This document shows, in pieces, positions 1 to 6,615 of a stretch of DNA of 27,753 nt (positions are counted from its first letter, which is position 1; the number at the start of each line of letters is the position of its first letter). Below the pieces are notes generated by a model. The model searched no databases and was not told the DNA's origin. It was given only the letters and a program-made list of their open reading frames with translations. The translations under genes were made by a program, and so were the position numbers. The stretch covers positions 1 to 27,753 of the forward strand of contig CACZQI010000029.1 in assembly GCA_902783345.1 (NCBI GenBank). The letters run 5' to 3'. The DNA comes from an uncultured Erysipelotrichaceae bacterium. Its GTDB lineage: Bacteria > Bacillota_I > Bacilli_A > RF39 > UBA660.

Positions 1-43
1 AAAGGCGAATTGGTGCTAGTATCACACTAGCCAACCCCTTTTT
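1..43 (+). other. Left-edge fragment with an imperfect hairpin
   Basis: Positions 10-34 fold as TTGG-CTAGT (with a two-base TG bulge), a five-base loop and ACTAG-CCAA, followed by CCCC and five Ts at 39-43. Frame 1 from the window edge reads nine codons ending in a TAG at 28-30, so this may be the 3' end of a gene outside the window, but its codons (GGC, TTG, GTG, CTA) are unlike the AT-rich codons used elsewhere here. I see no tRNA, 5S or other RNA signature. Identity unknown. Confidence 0.25.
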
Positions 44-50
44 ATTCTTT

Positions 51-90
51 GAGGCTACCCCCAGGGGGGATAGCCTCTATTTTTTTATTT
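51..90 (+). terminator. Strong rightward intrinsic terminator
   Basis: GAGGCTA at 51-57 pairs with TAGCCTC at 71-77 around a C5/G6 core, giving a stem of about 11 bp that is very GC-rich for this genome, followed by a T-rich run from 78. On the minus strand the hairpin is followed by an A-rich stretch, so it terminates a plus-strand gene beyond the left edge. It is not a proper terminator for nifJ, which ends at 90 against it. Confidence 0.75.
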
Positions 91-3000
91 TATTTTTTAG
101 AACTTATTTCTTTATAATAATTATATCTATTTATAGCGTTATTTTTATTTTTATCTAATAAATCTTTAGCAATATTTTCATCTTTAATTTTTAAAGCATT
201 ATATCTTGTTTCATTAGATAAGAATTCATCATATTTTTCAAAGTCAGGCTCTTTAGAATCTAATAATAATTTGTTATCTTTATATCTCATTAAAAGAACA
301 TAACCTGATTCAACCGCTAACTTTTCAGATGCAATTGAATTAGACATTCCACCTTTAATACCATGCTCTATACAAGGACAGTAAGCTATGATAATAGCAG
401 GGCCATCATGCTCTTCTGCTTCTTTAAAAGCATTTAAGGCTTGCATCATATTTGCGCCTAATGAAATACTAGCTACATAAATATTAGGGTAATTCATGGC
501 AATTTTGAATAAATCTTTTTTAGTAGTTTCTTTACCCATATTGGCAAATTCAGCAACAGCACCTACTCTTGTTGATTTACTAGATTGACCGCCAGTATTT
601 GAATATACTTCGGTATCTAAAACTAATATTTTAATATTTTTATTACTTGATAAAACATGGTCAATTCCGCCAAAGCCAATATCATATGCCCAGCCATCTC
701 CACCAATAGCCCAAACACTTTTAGGCACAATATAATCTTTTAAATCTTCTGGCACATATTTAGCAAATTTTTCTTTTAAAGACAACATTTTATCATAATT
801 ATCAAAATAATTATTTAAATCATTTAATAATTCTTCATCTTGAATGTTACTATTTAATATGTTATACACACGATTTCTTAACTTATTATATGAATTAACT
901 ATGCCAAAAGCAAATTCAGCATTATCTTCAAATAAACTATTTGCCCAAGATACTTTATAAGGCATACTTGGAATTGATGCACCATAAATACTAGAGCATC
1001 CTGTTGCATTCGCAATAACCAATTTTTCACCAACAACTTGAGTAAGAAGTTTTATATAAGGAGTTTCTCCACAACCACTACAAGCCCCGCTAAATTCAAA
1101 TAAAGGCTCTCTTAGTTCGACATTTCTAATTGTATTTGTTGGTAAAATTGGATTTTTATAATTATTAAATAAATCATTAGCTCGTTTTTGGTTTTCTTCA
1201 TCATATTCACCAAATTCAAAACAATTCTTAGGACAGTTTTTCACGCATAATCCACATCCTGTACAATCTGCTTCACTTACAGAGATAATAAATTTACCAT
1301 CAAATCCTACCGCATCTTTACCAAATCCCGCATATTTATCATTATTATCTACAATAAATGGTCTTACAACAGCATGAGGACAATATAACGCACAAAAACC
1401 GCATTCAATACACTCTTCTTTATTCCATTTAGGAACAAAAGTACTCATTTTTCTTTTATCTAATTTACTTGTTTCTCCTTCAAATAAACCATTTTTATAT
1501 TTTACTAAATCGCTAACCTTTAAAGTATTTCCTAATCTGCCATTTATAACATCACTAAAAGTACTTCTTTCTGGTAAGATTACTCCTTCTTCATTATCAA
1601 TTTTTATTTCATTTAAATATTCATTAAATTCATTAATACAATTTATATTAGCATTAACAATAGATTCACCTTTAGTTGCAAATCGTGATTCAACATCTTT
1701 TATTAAAAGGTCTTTAAAATTTTCAACATTTAATAAGTATAAAATAGATGATTCTAATATTAAACTAATCTTACCACCTATGCCATTTTTAACTGCTAAT
1801 TTTTCGGCATCAATTGTATATACTTTAATATTTTTATCTTTCAAAGTTTTCTTAACACTATCTGGCAAGAATCTATTTAATTCTTCTTCATTTCTTTTAG
1901 TATTTATAAGTAATATCCCATTTTCTTTAAGACCAGTTAAGCAATCAAATTTGTAAAAATATTCATCTTTAGATATAGTGATAAGTCCCGGATTTGTTAC
2001 ATAATAAGGCGCTTTGATAAGTTTATCAGATAATCTTAAATGAGATATGGTAACTCCCCCACTTTTTTTAGAATCATATTCAAAATATCCTTGAACATAT
2101 TTATTTTCTCCTAAAACTTTTAACATATTTTTACTAGCACTTACCATTCCATCTGAACCAAAACCAAATATTTTAAATTCATCATAGTTTTCTTCAAATC
2201 TAAAATCATAATGCTTTAAAGATGTATTAGTTAAATCATCATCTATTCCTACAGTAAAACGATTTTTAGGTTCATTTTTAAGCATCATAAAAACATCAAA
2301 AATATCATTTGGTGTAGTATTTTTACTAGATAAACCAAATCTTCCACCATATATTTCAATATTTTTTTCTTTTAAAGAGCTAACTACATCTAAATATAAA
2401 GGCTCACCTGCACTACCTTGTTCTTTAGTTCGATCAAGTACAGCAATTCTTTTAACACTTTTAGGTAATACTTTTTCAAAATATTCTTTACTAAAAGGAC
2501 GATATAAATGAACTTCAATAAGACCAAAAGAATTATTCTTAGGCATCATTACAACATTTTTAATAGTATCACATACAGAACCCATTGCTACTATTACGTA
2601 TTTGGCTTTTTGAGGTCCATAATAATTAAATGGTGCATAATTAGTACCTATCTTTTGATTAAGTTTATCCATATAATTAGCAACAATAGATGGTACTTTT
2701 TCATAATCCCTATTTCTTGCTTCTACAGATTGAAAATAAATATCCTCATTTTGATTAGTACCACGAACTATTTTTTTATTACTATTTAAAGATTTACTTC
2801 TAAATTCGTTAATTTTATCATAATTAACTAATTCTTTAACTATATCTATATTTATAGGCTCAATTTGATTATATTCATGACTAGTTCTAAAACCATCAAA
2901 GAAATGTAAAAATGGAAGGCTTCCTTCAATCGCAGATAAATGAGCGATTAGTGCTAGATTATGAGCATCTTGAACATTAGTTGATGCAAGCATACAAAAA

Positions 3001-3398
3001 CCAGTGCTTCTTGTAGCATAAATATCTTGATGGTCTCCAAAAATACTTAAAGCATGACTTGCTAAACTACGAGCAGCAACATGGATAACCCCAGGTAATC
3101 CTTCTCCAGCTATTTTATACATATTAGGTATCATTAATAAAAGACCTTGACTAGATGTAAAAGTACTTGCTAATACACCAGCAGATAATGCTCCATGAAG
3201 TGCTCCAGCTGCACCTGCTTCACTTTGCATTTCAACAACACTTACAGTATCATTAAAAATATTTTTAGTGTTTTTAGCGCTCATCTGATCAATTCCACTA
3301 GCCATTGGACTAGAAGGAGTTATCGGATAAATAAAAGATAATTCACTTAAATTATATGCCATGCTCATGCAGGCACCATTACCATCTACAACTTTCAT
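90..3398 (-). CDS. nifJ: Pyruvate:ferredoxin (flavodoxin) oxidoreductase
   Basis: Single-chain PFOR, which oxidises pyruvate with CoA to acetyl-CoA and CO2 and reduces ferredoxin or flavodoxin in the cytoplasm of anaerobes. Domains in order: N-terminal pyrimidine-binding domain with IYPITPSS near residue 25; CoA and linker domains; a two-cluster ferredoxin domain with CxxCxxCxxxC at about 663-673 and again at about 712-722; and a C-terminal thiamine-diphosphate domain with CSGCGE near 773, GDGWAYDIG near 900 and SNTGGQ. At 1102 residues it is slightly shorter than the usual 1170-1200. A GTG at 3407 opens the frame three codons earlier, but the ATG at 3398 gives the family N-terminus (MKVVDGNGA) and lies about 18 bases after the predicted transcription start. 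It has its own promoter and terminates against a rightward terminator. It indicates fermentative anaerobic metabolism. Confidence 0.96.
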   Translation of the reverse strand: MKVVDGNGACMSMAYNLSELSFIYPITPSSPMASGIDQMSAKNTKNIFNDTVSVVEMQSEAGAAGALHGALSAGVLASTFTSSQGLLLMIPNMYKIAGEGLPGVIHVAARSLASHALSIFGDHQDIYATRSTGFCMLASTNVQDAHNLALIAHLSAIEGSLPFLHFFDGFRTSHEYNQIEPINIDIVKELVNYDKINEFRSKSLNSNKKIVRGTNQNEDIYFQSVEARNRDYEKVPSIVANYMDKLNQKIGTNYAPFNYYGPQKAKYVIVAMGSVCDTIKNVVMMPKNNSFGLIEVHLYRPFSKEYFEKVLPKSVKRIAVLDRTKEQGSAGEPLYLDVVSSLKEKNIEIYGGRFGLSSKNTTPNDIFDVFMMLKNEPKNRFTVGIDDDLTNTSLKHYDFRFEENYDEFKIFGFGSDGMVSASKNMLKVLGENKYVQGYFEYDSKKSGGVTISHLRLSDKLIKAPYYVTNPGLITISKDEYFYKFDCLTGLKENGILLINTKRNEEELNRFLPDSVKKTLKDKNIKVYTIDAEKLAVKNGIGGKISLILESSILYLLNVENFKDLLIKDVESRFATKGESIVNANINCINEFNEYLNEIKIDNEEGVILPERSTFSDVINGRLGNTLKVSDLVKYKNGLFEGETSKLDKRKMSTFVPKWNKEECIECGFCALYCPHAVVRPFIVDNNDKYAGFGKDAVGFDGKFIISVSEADCTGCGLCVKNCPKNCFEFGEYDEENQKRANDLFNNYKNPILPTNTIRNVELREPLFEFSGACSGCGETPYIKLLTQVVGEKLVIANATGCSSIYGASIPSMPYKVSWANSLFEDNAEFAFGIVNSYNKLRNRVYNILNSNIQDEELLNDLNNYFDNYDKMLSLKEKFAKYVPEDLKDYIVPKSVWAIGGDGWAYDIGFGGIDHVLSSNKNIKILVLDTEVYSNTGGQSSKSTRVGAVAEFANMGKETTKKDLFKIAMNYPNIYVASISLGANMMQALNAFKEAEEHDGPAIIIAYCPCIEHGIKGGMSNSIASEKLAVESGYVLLMRYKDNKLLLDSKEPDFEKYDEFLSNETRYNALKIKDENIAKDLLDKNKNNAINRYNYYKEISSKK

Positions 3399-3415
3399 TT
3401 TATACACATTCTTTC

Positions 3416-3431
3416 TATAAACATTATAGCA
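3416..3431 (-). promoter_or_regulatory. nifJ promoter, extended -10
   Basis: On the minus strand TGCTATAAT (plus positions 3423-3431) is a perfect TGn-TATAAT extended -10 element. The -35 region falls in the T-run of the preceding terminator and is poor. Predicted start near 3416 gives an 18-base leader to the ATG at 3398 with a weak AGAAAG ribosome site. Confidence 0.6.
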
Positions 3432-3442
3432 AAATTATTATC

Positions 3443-3471
3443 AAAAAAAAATTACTATAAGATATAGTAAT
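3443..3471 (-). terminator. Intrinsic terminator of the Mbl-like gene
   Basis: On the minus strand a perfect 9-bp stem ATTACTATA/TATAGTAAT with a three-base loop is followed by eight Ts. It lies ten bases past the stop of the gene at 3481-3981 and just before the nifJ -10 element, so it insulates nifJ from the spore-gene cluster. Confidence 0.8.
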
Positions 3472-3480
3472 TTAATAAAT

Positions 3481-3981
3481 CTATACTTTTTCATAAATAA
3501 TTGTGTTACTATTTTCATATTCTAAAATTTTCACTTTATATTTTTTAATTAAATAATCTCTTACACTTTCATAATTATCAGAATTACCTACTAAAACATA
3601 TTCTCCCTTTTTTAAATTATCTAATTTTTTATTACCATAATATAAAGTATCTCCACTTATAAAAATATAATTACTATCAAAATATCGATAAACATTTATT
3701 ATCTCAACTACTGCATTAGTAATACTTTTAAAAGCACTTTTAAATAAATATATTTCACTAGGCGACATTTTTTCAAATACCAAAACTTTAACATGTATTC
3801 TAAACAAAGTATTAACTATTTTATATTTAACTAATATTTTATTTAAAATACTAACTAATTTTAAATAGTCATATATTTTATTATTAACAATTATTTTTTC
3901 CGGTATCATTTCTTTAATAAGAATCTTTTTCTTTGTTTTATATATTTTAATTTCTTTATCTGTAAATTCAAAAGTATACAT
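3481..3981 (-). CDS. Small protein resembling a degenerate MreB/Mbl actin
   Basis: 166 residues, no signal peptide or membrane segment, Lys- and Ile-rich. Not recognisable as a standard family at first sight, but three segments match the MreB pattern in order. Residues 11-25 follow the MreB stretch after the phosphate-1 loop (shared Tyr, Lys, Ile and Glu spacing). Residues 25-100 follow the 'IRPL..GVI.DF...ml..fi.k' and 'VpSg.TEvEkra..daa..aGa..v.li' region (here MSPSEIYLFKSAFK at 72-85). Residues 126-160 follow the C-terminal 'GivLtGGGA.L.gld..l.....i.v' region (here EYVLVGNSDNYESV). The DLGT and GGGT nucleotide loops are missing and the protein is half the usual 330 residues. Its place just after spoIIQ is where Bacillus subtilis carries spoIIID-mbl, which supports the reading. 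It has a good AGGAGG ribosome site, four to five bases before the ATG, but sits behind a terminator. Function unknown. Confidence 0.5.
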   Translation of the reverse strand: MYTFEFTDKEIKIYKTKKKILIKEMIPEKIIVNNKIYDYLKLVSILNKILVKYKIVNTLFRIHVKVLVFEKMSPSEIYLFKSAFKSITNAVVEIINVYRYFDSNYIFISGDTLYYGNKKLDNLKKGEYVLVGNSDNYESVRDYLIKKYKVKILEYENSNTIIYEKV

Positions 3982-3994
3982 AATGCCTCCTATA

Positions 3995-4014
3995 TAAAAA
4001 GGCCTTTAGGGCCT
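3995..4014 (-). terminator. Short intrinsic terminator after spoIIQ
   Basis: On the minus strand AGGCC/GGCCT with a five-base loop is followed by TTTTTATA. The hairpin touches the spoIIQ stop codon (4013-4015). Only about 30 bases separate the two genes and I see no promoter in the gap, so the downstream gene is probably fed by read-through. Confidence 0.6.
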
Positions 4015-4651
4015 AGTTTAATTCTTTAGTATTCATATCATAAAATTTATTGGGATTTATATATTCACCATCTTTAATAACTTCAAATAATAGCATATTA
4101 TCACTATCAGTTTCTACCTTATTAGAGCCACTAGAACCAATAACATCTCCTTGTTTAATTAAATCTCCAATTAAGACATCTACCTCATTTAATGATTGAT
4201 AAACTGTTGCTAAATTATTTGAATGTTTAATAGTTACAATATTTCCCATTATTTCATCAGCTACAATATCGGCTACGGTTCCATCTAGAACTGCAACTAC
4301 ATCAAATTCTTCATTTGCTTTATAGAGTACTCCTGTGTTAGGCATATAAGTATCTTTATATAAAATTAAAGATTTTTCTTGTTCTTCTGCACTAGCATCT
4401 TTATCATAAAAATTTCTTGCTACTTCTACTATCTCAGCTTCAAAAGGTTTAATTACCTTATCTTCTTGATAGTTTACTACCGGCATAGTATTATCAAATA
4501 ATCCTTTATATACATAAGATAAAGTTTCATTTGAATAAACACTTTCCTTTAATACTTTATTTAATAAAACAAATGAAATTAATACTGCACCTACAGCAAA
4601 TACATAAATACTTGCCACTACCCACTTCTTTAACCTTATTCCGGCTTTCAT
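4013..4651 (-). CDS. spoIIQ: SpoIIQ-type LytM-fold protein, catalytically dead
   Basis: 212 residues: cytoplasmic N-terminus, one membrane segment at about 12-30, then an extracytoplasmic LytM/M23 domain at about 70-205. In sporulating Bacilli SpoIIQ is made in the forespore and docks with SpoIIIAH across the intermembrane space as part of the engulfment and feeding-tube complex. The family stretch around 82-110 (DASAEEQEKSL, then TYMPNTGV) and GTVADI, TVYQSL and VIGSSG are clear. No LytM zinc ligand survives: the first motif His and Asp are Asn105 and Leu109, the central His is replaced in TVYQSL, and the final HxH is Met-Leu-Leu at 186-188. It is therefore a structural rather than hydrolytic protein. 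It follows spoIID, with a GAGGTG ribosome site. Confidence 0.9.
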   Translation of the reverse strand: MKAGIRLKKWVVASIYVFAVGAVLISFVLLNKVLKESVYSNETLSYVYKGLFDNTMPVVNYQEDKVIKPFEAEIVEVARNFYDKDASAEEQEKSLILYKDTYMPNTGVLYKANEEFDVVAVLDGTVADIVADEIMGNIVTIKHSNNLATVYQSLNEVDVLIGDLIKQGDVIGSSGSNKVETDSDNMLLFEVIKDGEYINPNKFYDMNTKELN

Positions 4652-4700
4652 ATCACACCTCTTCTAATTAAAGTTTGGGTAGTTTGTTAATTTTTATACA

Positions 4701-5603
4701 TTAAATTTTTACTAAATCAATATTTTGATAATAATGGTTAATTATTTCTTCATAGTTATATCCGTTTTTAGCCATTTCATTAGCCCCATATTGACTCATA
4801 CCTACCCCATGCCCGTAACCTCTAGTTGTAATTAAGTATTTATCACCTTCCTTTTTAATATCAAAGTCTGTCGATCTTAAACCTAGTAGTTTTCTAAATT
4901 CTGTCCCTTTAAATTTTTTGTTTGATATAACTATATTATCCACATGATTAGTGTCGTTTCTTGTCACATTTTGAACTTCAAATGAATTTAGATTAAGTAA
5001 TTCTAAAAGCTTATCTATAGTAAATTCTTTAGTAACTTCAAAATTTTTCAGTGTATTATTTTCATAAGGAGAATCAACACTTAAAAAAGTAGGTACATTA
5101 AAAACATCTTGAGAATTTTCCGTTTTACCATTACTCATAGAAAAATAATATGTTTTTAAAACTTTGCCATCTCTAGTAACAAGTATTCCTTTAGTAGTAT
5201 TAACCGCTTCTTTTATCTTATCAAAATACTTTTGATAATCGCTACCCCATTTATTTTTAAGTTCTAAATTAGTTTGATAAACTTGATCATTAATTGTCGA
5301 AGATATTTCAATTATATTATTACTATTTTTACTTACTGCATAACTTCTAGATGCTACGGCTTGAGCCTTTAAAGCTTCCACATTAAAAGATGCTGGCATT
5401 TCAGCAGATACTACTCCTAAAACATAATCTTCTAAATCTAAATATAAATCTTTGTCTTTTAAATGAACAATCATAATTTCTTCTTTTTCTTTAGTTTTTT
5501 CTTCTAAAGGTTTAAAAAAAGTAGTTTCTTTATATTTAAAACTACTTATTGATATTGGTAATAAAAGCATAATTAATATTAATAATTTTTTAATAAAAAT
5601 CAC
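4701..5603 (-). CDS. spoIID: SpoIID, engulfment lytic transglycosylase
   Basis: SpoIID cleaves glycan strands during engulfment with SpoIIM and SpoIIP. 300 residues with an N-terminal membrane anchor at about 5-20; the SpoIID domain begins at LGVVSAEMPASF, where Glu68 matches the proposed catalytic Glu, followed by EALKAQAVASRSYA and the C-terminal GHGVGMSQYGANEMA. The start is uncertain. The frame opens at a GTG (5603), but that GTG lies inside the ribosome site: the minus strand reads TAG (stop of the upstream gene), then AAGGTGA, five Ts, then ATT AAA AAA. The same AGGTGA plus five-base layout precedes the ATG of mnmG, so initiation at the ATT (5594) giving a normal MKKLLILIML signal is likely. 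Translation is coupled to the DUF1146 gene. Confidence 0.93.
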   Translation of the reverse strand: MIFIKKLLILIMLLLPISISSFKYKETTFFKPLEEKTKEKEEIMIVHLKDKDLYLDLEDYVLGVVSAEMPASFNVEALKAQAVASRSYAVSKNSNNIIEISSTINDQVYQTNLELKNKWGSDYQKYFDKIKEAVNTTKGILVTRDGKVLKTYYFSMSNGKTENSQDVFNVPTFLSVDSPYENNTLKNFEVTKEFTIDKLLELLNLNSFEVQNVTRNDTNHVDNIVISNKKFKGTEFRKLLGLRSTDFDIKKEGDKYLITTRGYGHGVGMSQYGANEMAKNGYNYEEIINHYYQNIDLVKI

Positions 5604-5606
5604 CTT

Positions 5607-5801
5607 CTATTTAATTATACTTACCTCCGCAAAATTTATTATAAATTCTGCTAATAAATAACCCATAATTAAACTCATTATTACGACAAATATTCTTGCT
5701 TCCCAAATATGATTTTTCTTAAAAAAGTTATTAAAGTTAATACCAGTCATTACAAAACAAGATAAAATAACTGATACTATGTATATAATCGTCTTAGCCA
5801 T
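5607..5801 (-). CDS. DUF1146 (YwzB-like) small membrane protein
   Basis: 64 residues with two membrane segments, at about 3-22 and 37-58, joined by a short basic stretch (FNNFFKKNHIWEAR). That stretch plus 'ARIF..I..S...GYLLAEFIINF' matches the DUF1146 family, whose Bacillus member YwzB (about 75-80 residues) is encoded just before the ywmB-murAA-spoIID-spoIIQ run. Here it directly precedes spoIID, so the synteny agrees. Function unknown. Its start overlaps the rpiB stop by eight bases (ATGGCTAA), and its own stop lies in the spoIID ribosome site. Confidence 0.75.
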   Translation of the reverse strand: MAKTIIYIVSVILSCFVMTGINFNNFFKKNHIWEARIFVVIMSLIMGYLLAEFIINFAEVSIIK

Positions 5802-6246
5802 TATGTTTCATTTCATATTCTAAGATTTTATTATATCTACGAACATGTCTTTCTTCTTTTTTAAATTCAGTATTAATAAATAAATCTATCATTTTAATAA
5901 CATCATTAATCTTATTGTTATTAGCACCTAAAGCAATTATATTCGCATTATTATGTTGTCTTGCTAAAATGGCTTCACTAGTACTTGATACATGAGCGCA
6001 TCTAATACCTTTAACTTTATTAGCCGCAATGCTCATACCAATGCCTGTTCCACACATTAATATTCCAAAATCAGCTTCTTTTTTGGCTACTATTTCGCCT
6101 ACTTTAAAAGCATATTCAGGATAATCATCAAGAGCACTGTTATGCTGACTTACATCTATTACTTCAATTCCTCTATTTTTTAAAAAGGTCTTAATTTCTT
6201 TTTTCATTTCTGTTCCGTTATGGTCTGTTCCAATTGCTATTTTCAT
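5794..6246 (-). CDS. rpiB: Ribose-5-phosphate isomerase B
   Basis: Interconverts ribose 5-phosphate and ribulose 5-phosphate in the non-oxidative pentose phosphate pathway. 150 residues, the normal RpiB length, with GTDHNG at 6-11, the active-site Cys65 in CGTGIGMSIAANK, and His98 in RQHNNAN. The frame is open 17 codons further upstream, but those residues are not conserved and overlap the promoter. The ATG at 6246 has an AAAGGAG ribosome site and gives the family N-terminus MKIAIGTDHNG. In Bacillus subtilis rpiB belongs to the prfA-spoIIR-mntP neighbourhood, as here. A membership in the LacAB subgroup cannot be fully excluded, but the single 150-residue chain favours RpiB. Confidence 0.93.
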   Translation of the reverse strand: MKIAIGTDHNGTEMKKEIKTFLKNRGIEVIDVSQHNSALDDYPEYAFKVGEIVAKKEADFGILMCGTGIGMSIAANKVKGIRCAHVSSTSEAILARQHNNANIIALGANNNKINDVIKMIDLFINTEFKKEERHVRRYNKILEYEMKHNG

Positions 6247-6269
6247 ATGAATCAACTCCTTTAGTAGAT

Positions 6270-6297
6270 ATTTTACCACAAATCTTAAAAGATACAA
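6270..6297 (-). promoter_or_regulatory. rpiB operon promoter
   Basis: On the minus strand TTGTAT (6292-6297), a 16-base spacer and TAAAAT (6270-6275), with TG one base before the -10 (TGGTAAAAT). It follows the rpmE terminator and would drive rpiB-DUF1146-spoIID-spoIIQ. Confidence 0.55.
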
Positions 6298-6325
6298 TTA
6301 AAAATAACTAAGTTTTAGCTTAGTT
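6298..6325 (-). terminator. rpmE terminator
   Basis: Perfect 7-bp stem AACTAAG/CTTAGTT with a six-base loop, followed on the minus strand by TATTTTTAATT. The upstream arm includes the rpmE stop codon (6320-6322). Confidence 0.75.
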
Positions 6326-6520
6326 AAGATTATATTTTTTCTTAAATTCTTCTGCTCTACCAGTTCTAGCAACTTTTGTGTCTTTTCCAGTAAATGCAGG
6401 ACTACATTTAGAGCATGTTTCTACAAAATGACTTTCTTTATTAGATAATGTTTTAAAACTATTACCACAAGCACATGTAATTGTACATTCTACTCTTTCT
6501 GGATGTAAATTCTTTTTCAT
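6320..6520 (-). CDS. rpmE: Ribosomal protein L31 (zinc-binding form)
   Basis: 66 residues, normal for bL31 of the zinc type. The metal ligands Cys16, Cys18, Cys36 and Cys39 are present (TCACG and CSKC), followed by TGK and GRAEEFKKKYN typical of the family. The usual His after the second CxxC is Ser40 (CSKCSPAFTG). The ribosome site is a strong AAGGAGG eight to nine bases upstream. It is a single-gene transcript with its own promoter, leader hairpin and terminator. Keeping only the zinc form is common, but whether a zinc-free paralogue exists elsewhere cannot be seen here. Confidence 0.96.
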   Translation of the reverse strand: MKKNLHPERVECTITCACGNSFKTLSNKESHFVETCSKCSPAFTGKDTKVARTGRAEEFKKKYNLN

Positions 6521-6608
6521 TTAATATTCCTCCTTCAGCCATGACTATTAATAGCCATAGAAATTCGTTTCAACGTTAGTATTATATCATAATTTTAAGT
6601 AATTGCAA
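6521..6608 (-). promoter_or_regulatory. rpmE promoter and structured leader
   Basis: On the minus strand TTGCAA (6603-6608), a 16-base spacer and TATAAT (6581-6586) preceded by TGA (extended -10). The start would be near 6574, leaving a leader of about 53 bases. At 6541-6558 the leader holds an ATGGCTA-TTAA-TAGTCAT hairpin just before the ribosome site. L31 leaders with autoregulatory structures are described in Firmicutes; whether this is one is inference. Confidence 0.6.
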
Positions 6609-6615
6609 TAACTTT

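Noticed and set aside
51..77. Hairpin as nifJ terminator
   Set aside because: On the minus strand it is followed by A-rich, not T-rich, sequence.
2508..2789. Plus-strand open frame inside nifJ
   Set aside because: Antisense shadow of a strongly conserved gene; low-complexity Ile/Tyr-rich product, no ribosome site.
3399..3407. GTG start three codons upstream for nifJ
   Set aside because: Only about nine bases from the predicted transcription start, no usable ribosome site spacing, and the family begins at the ATG at 3398.
4652..4700. Sigma-F-type promoter before spoIIQ
   Set aside because: A GTATA is present, but no matching -10 with the GG motif at proper spacing.
6247..6297. Seventeen-codon N-terminal extension of RpiB
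   Set aside because: Overlaps the promoter and is not part of the conserved RpiB N-terminus; strong ribosome site before the ATG at 6246.
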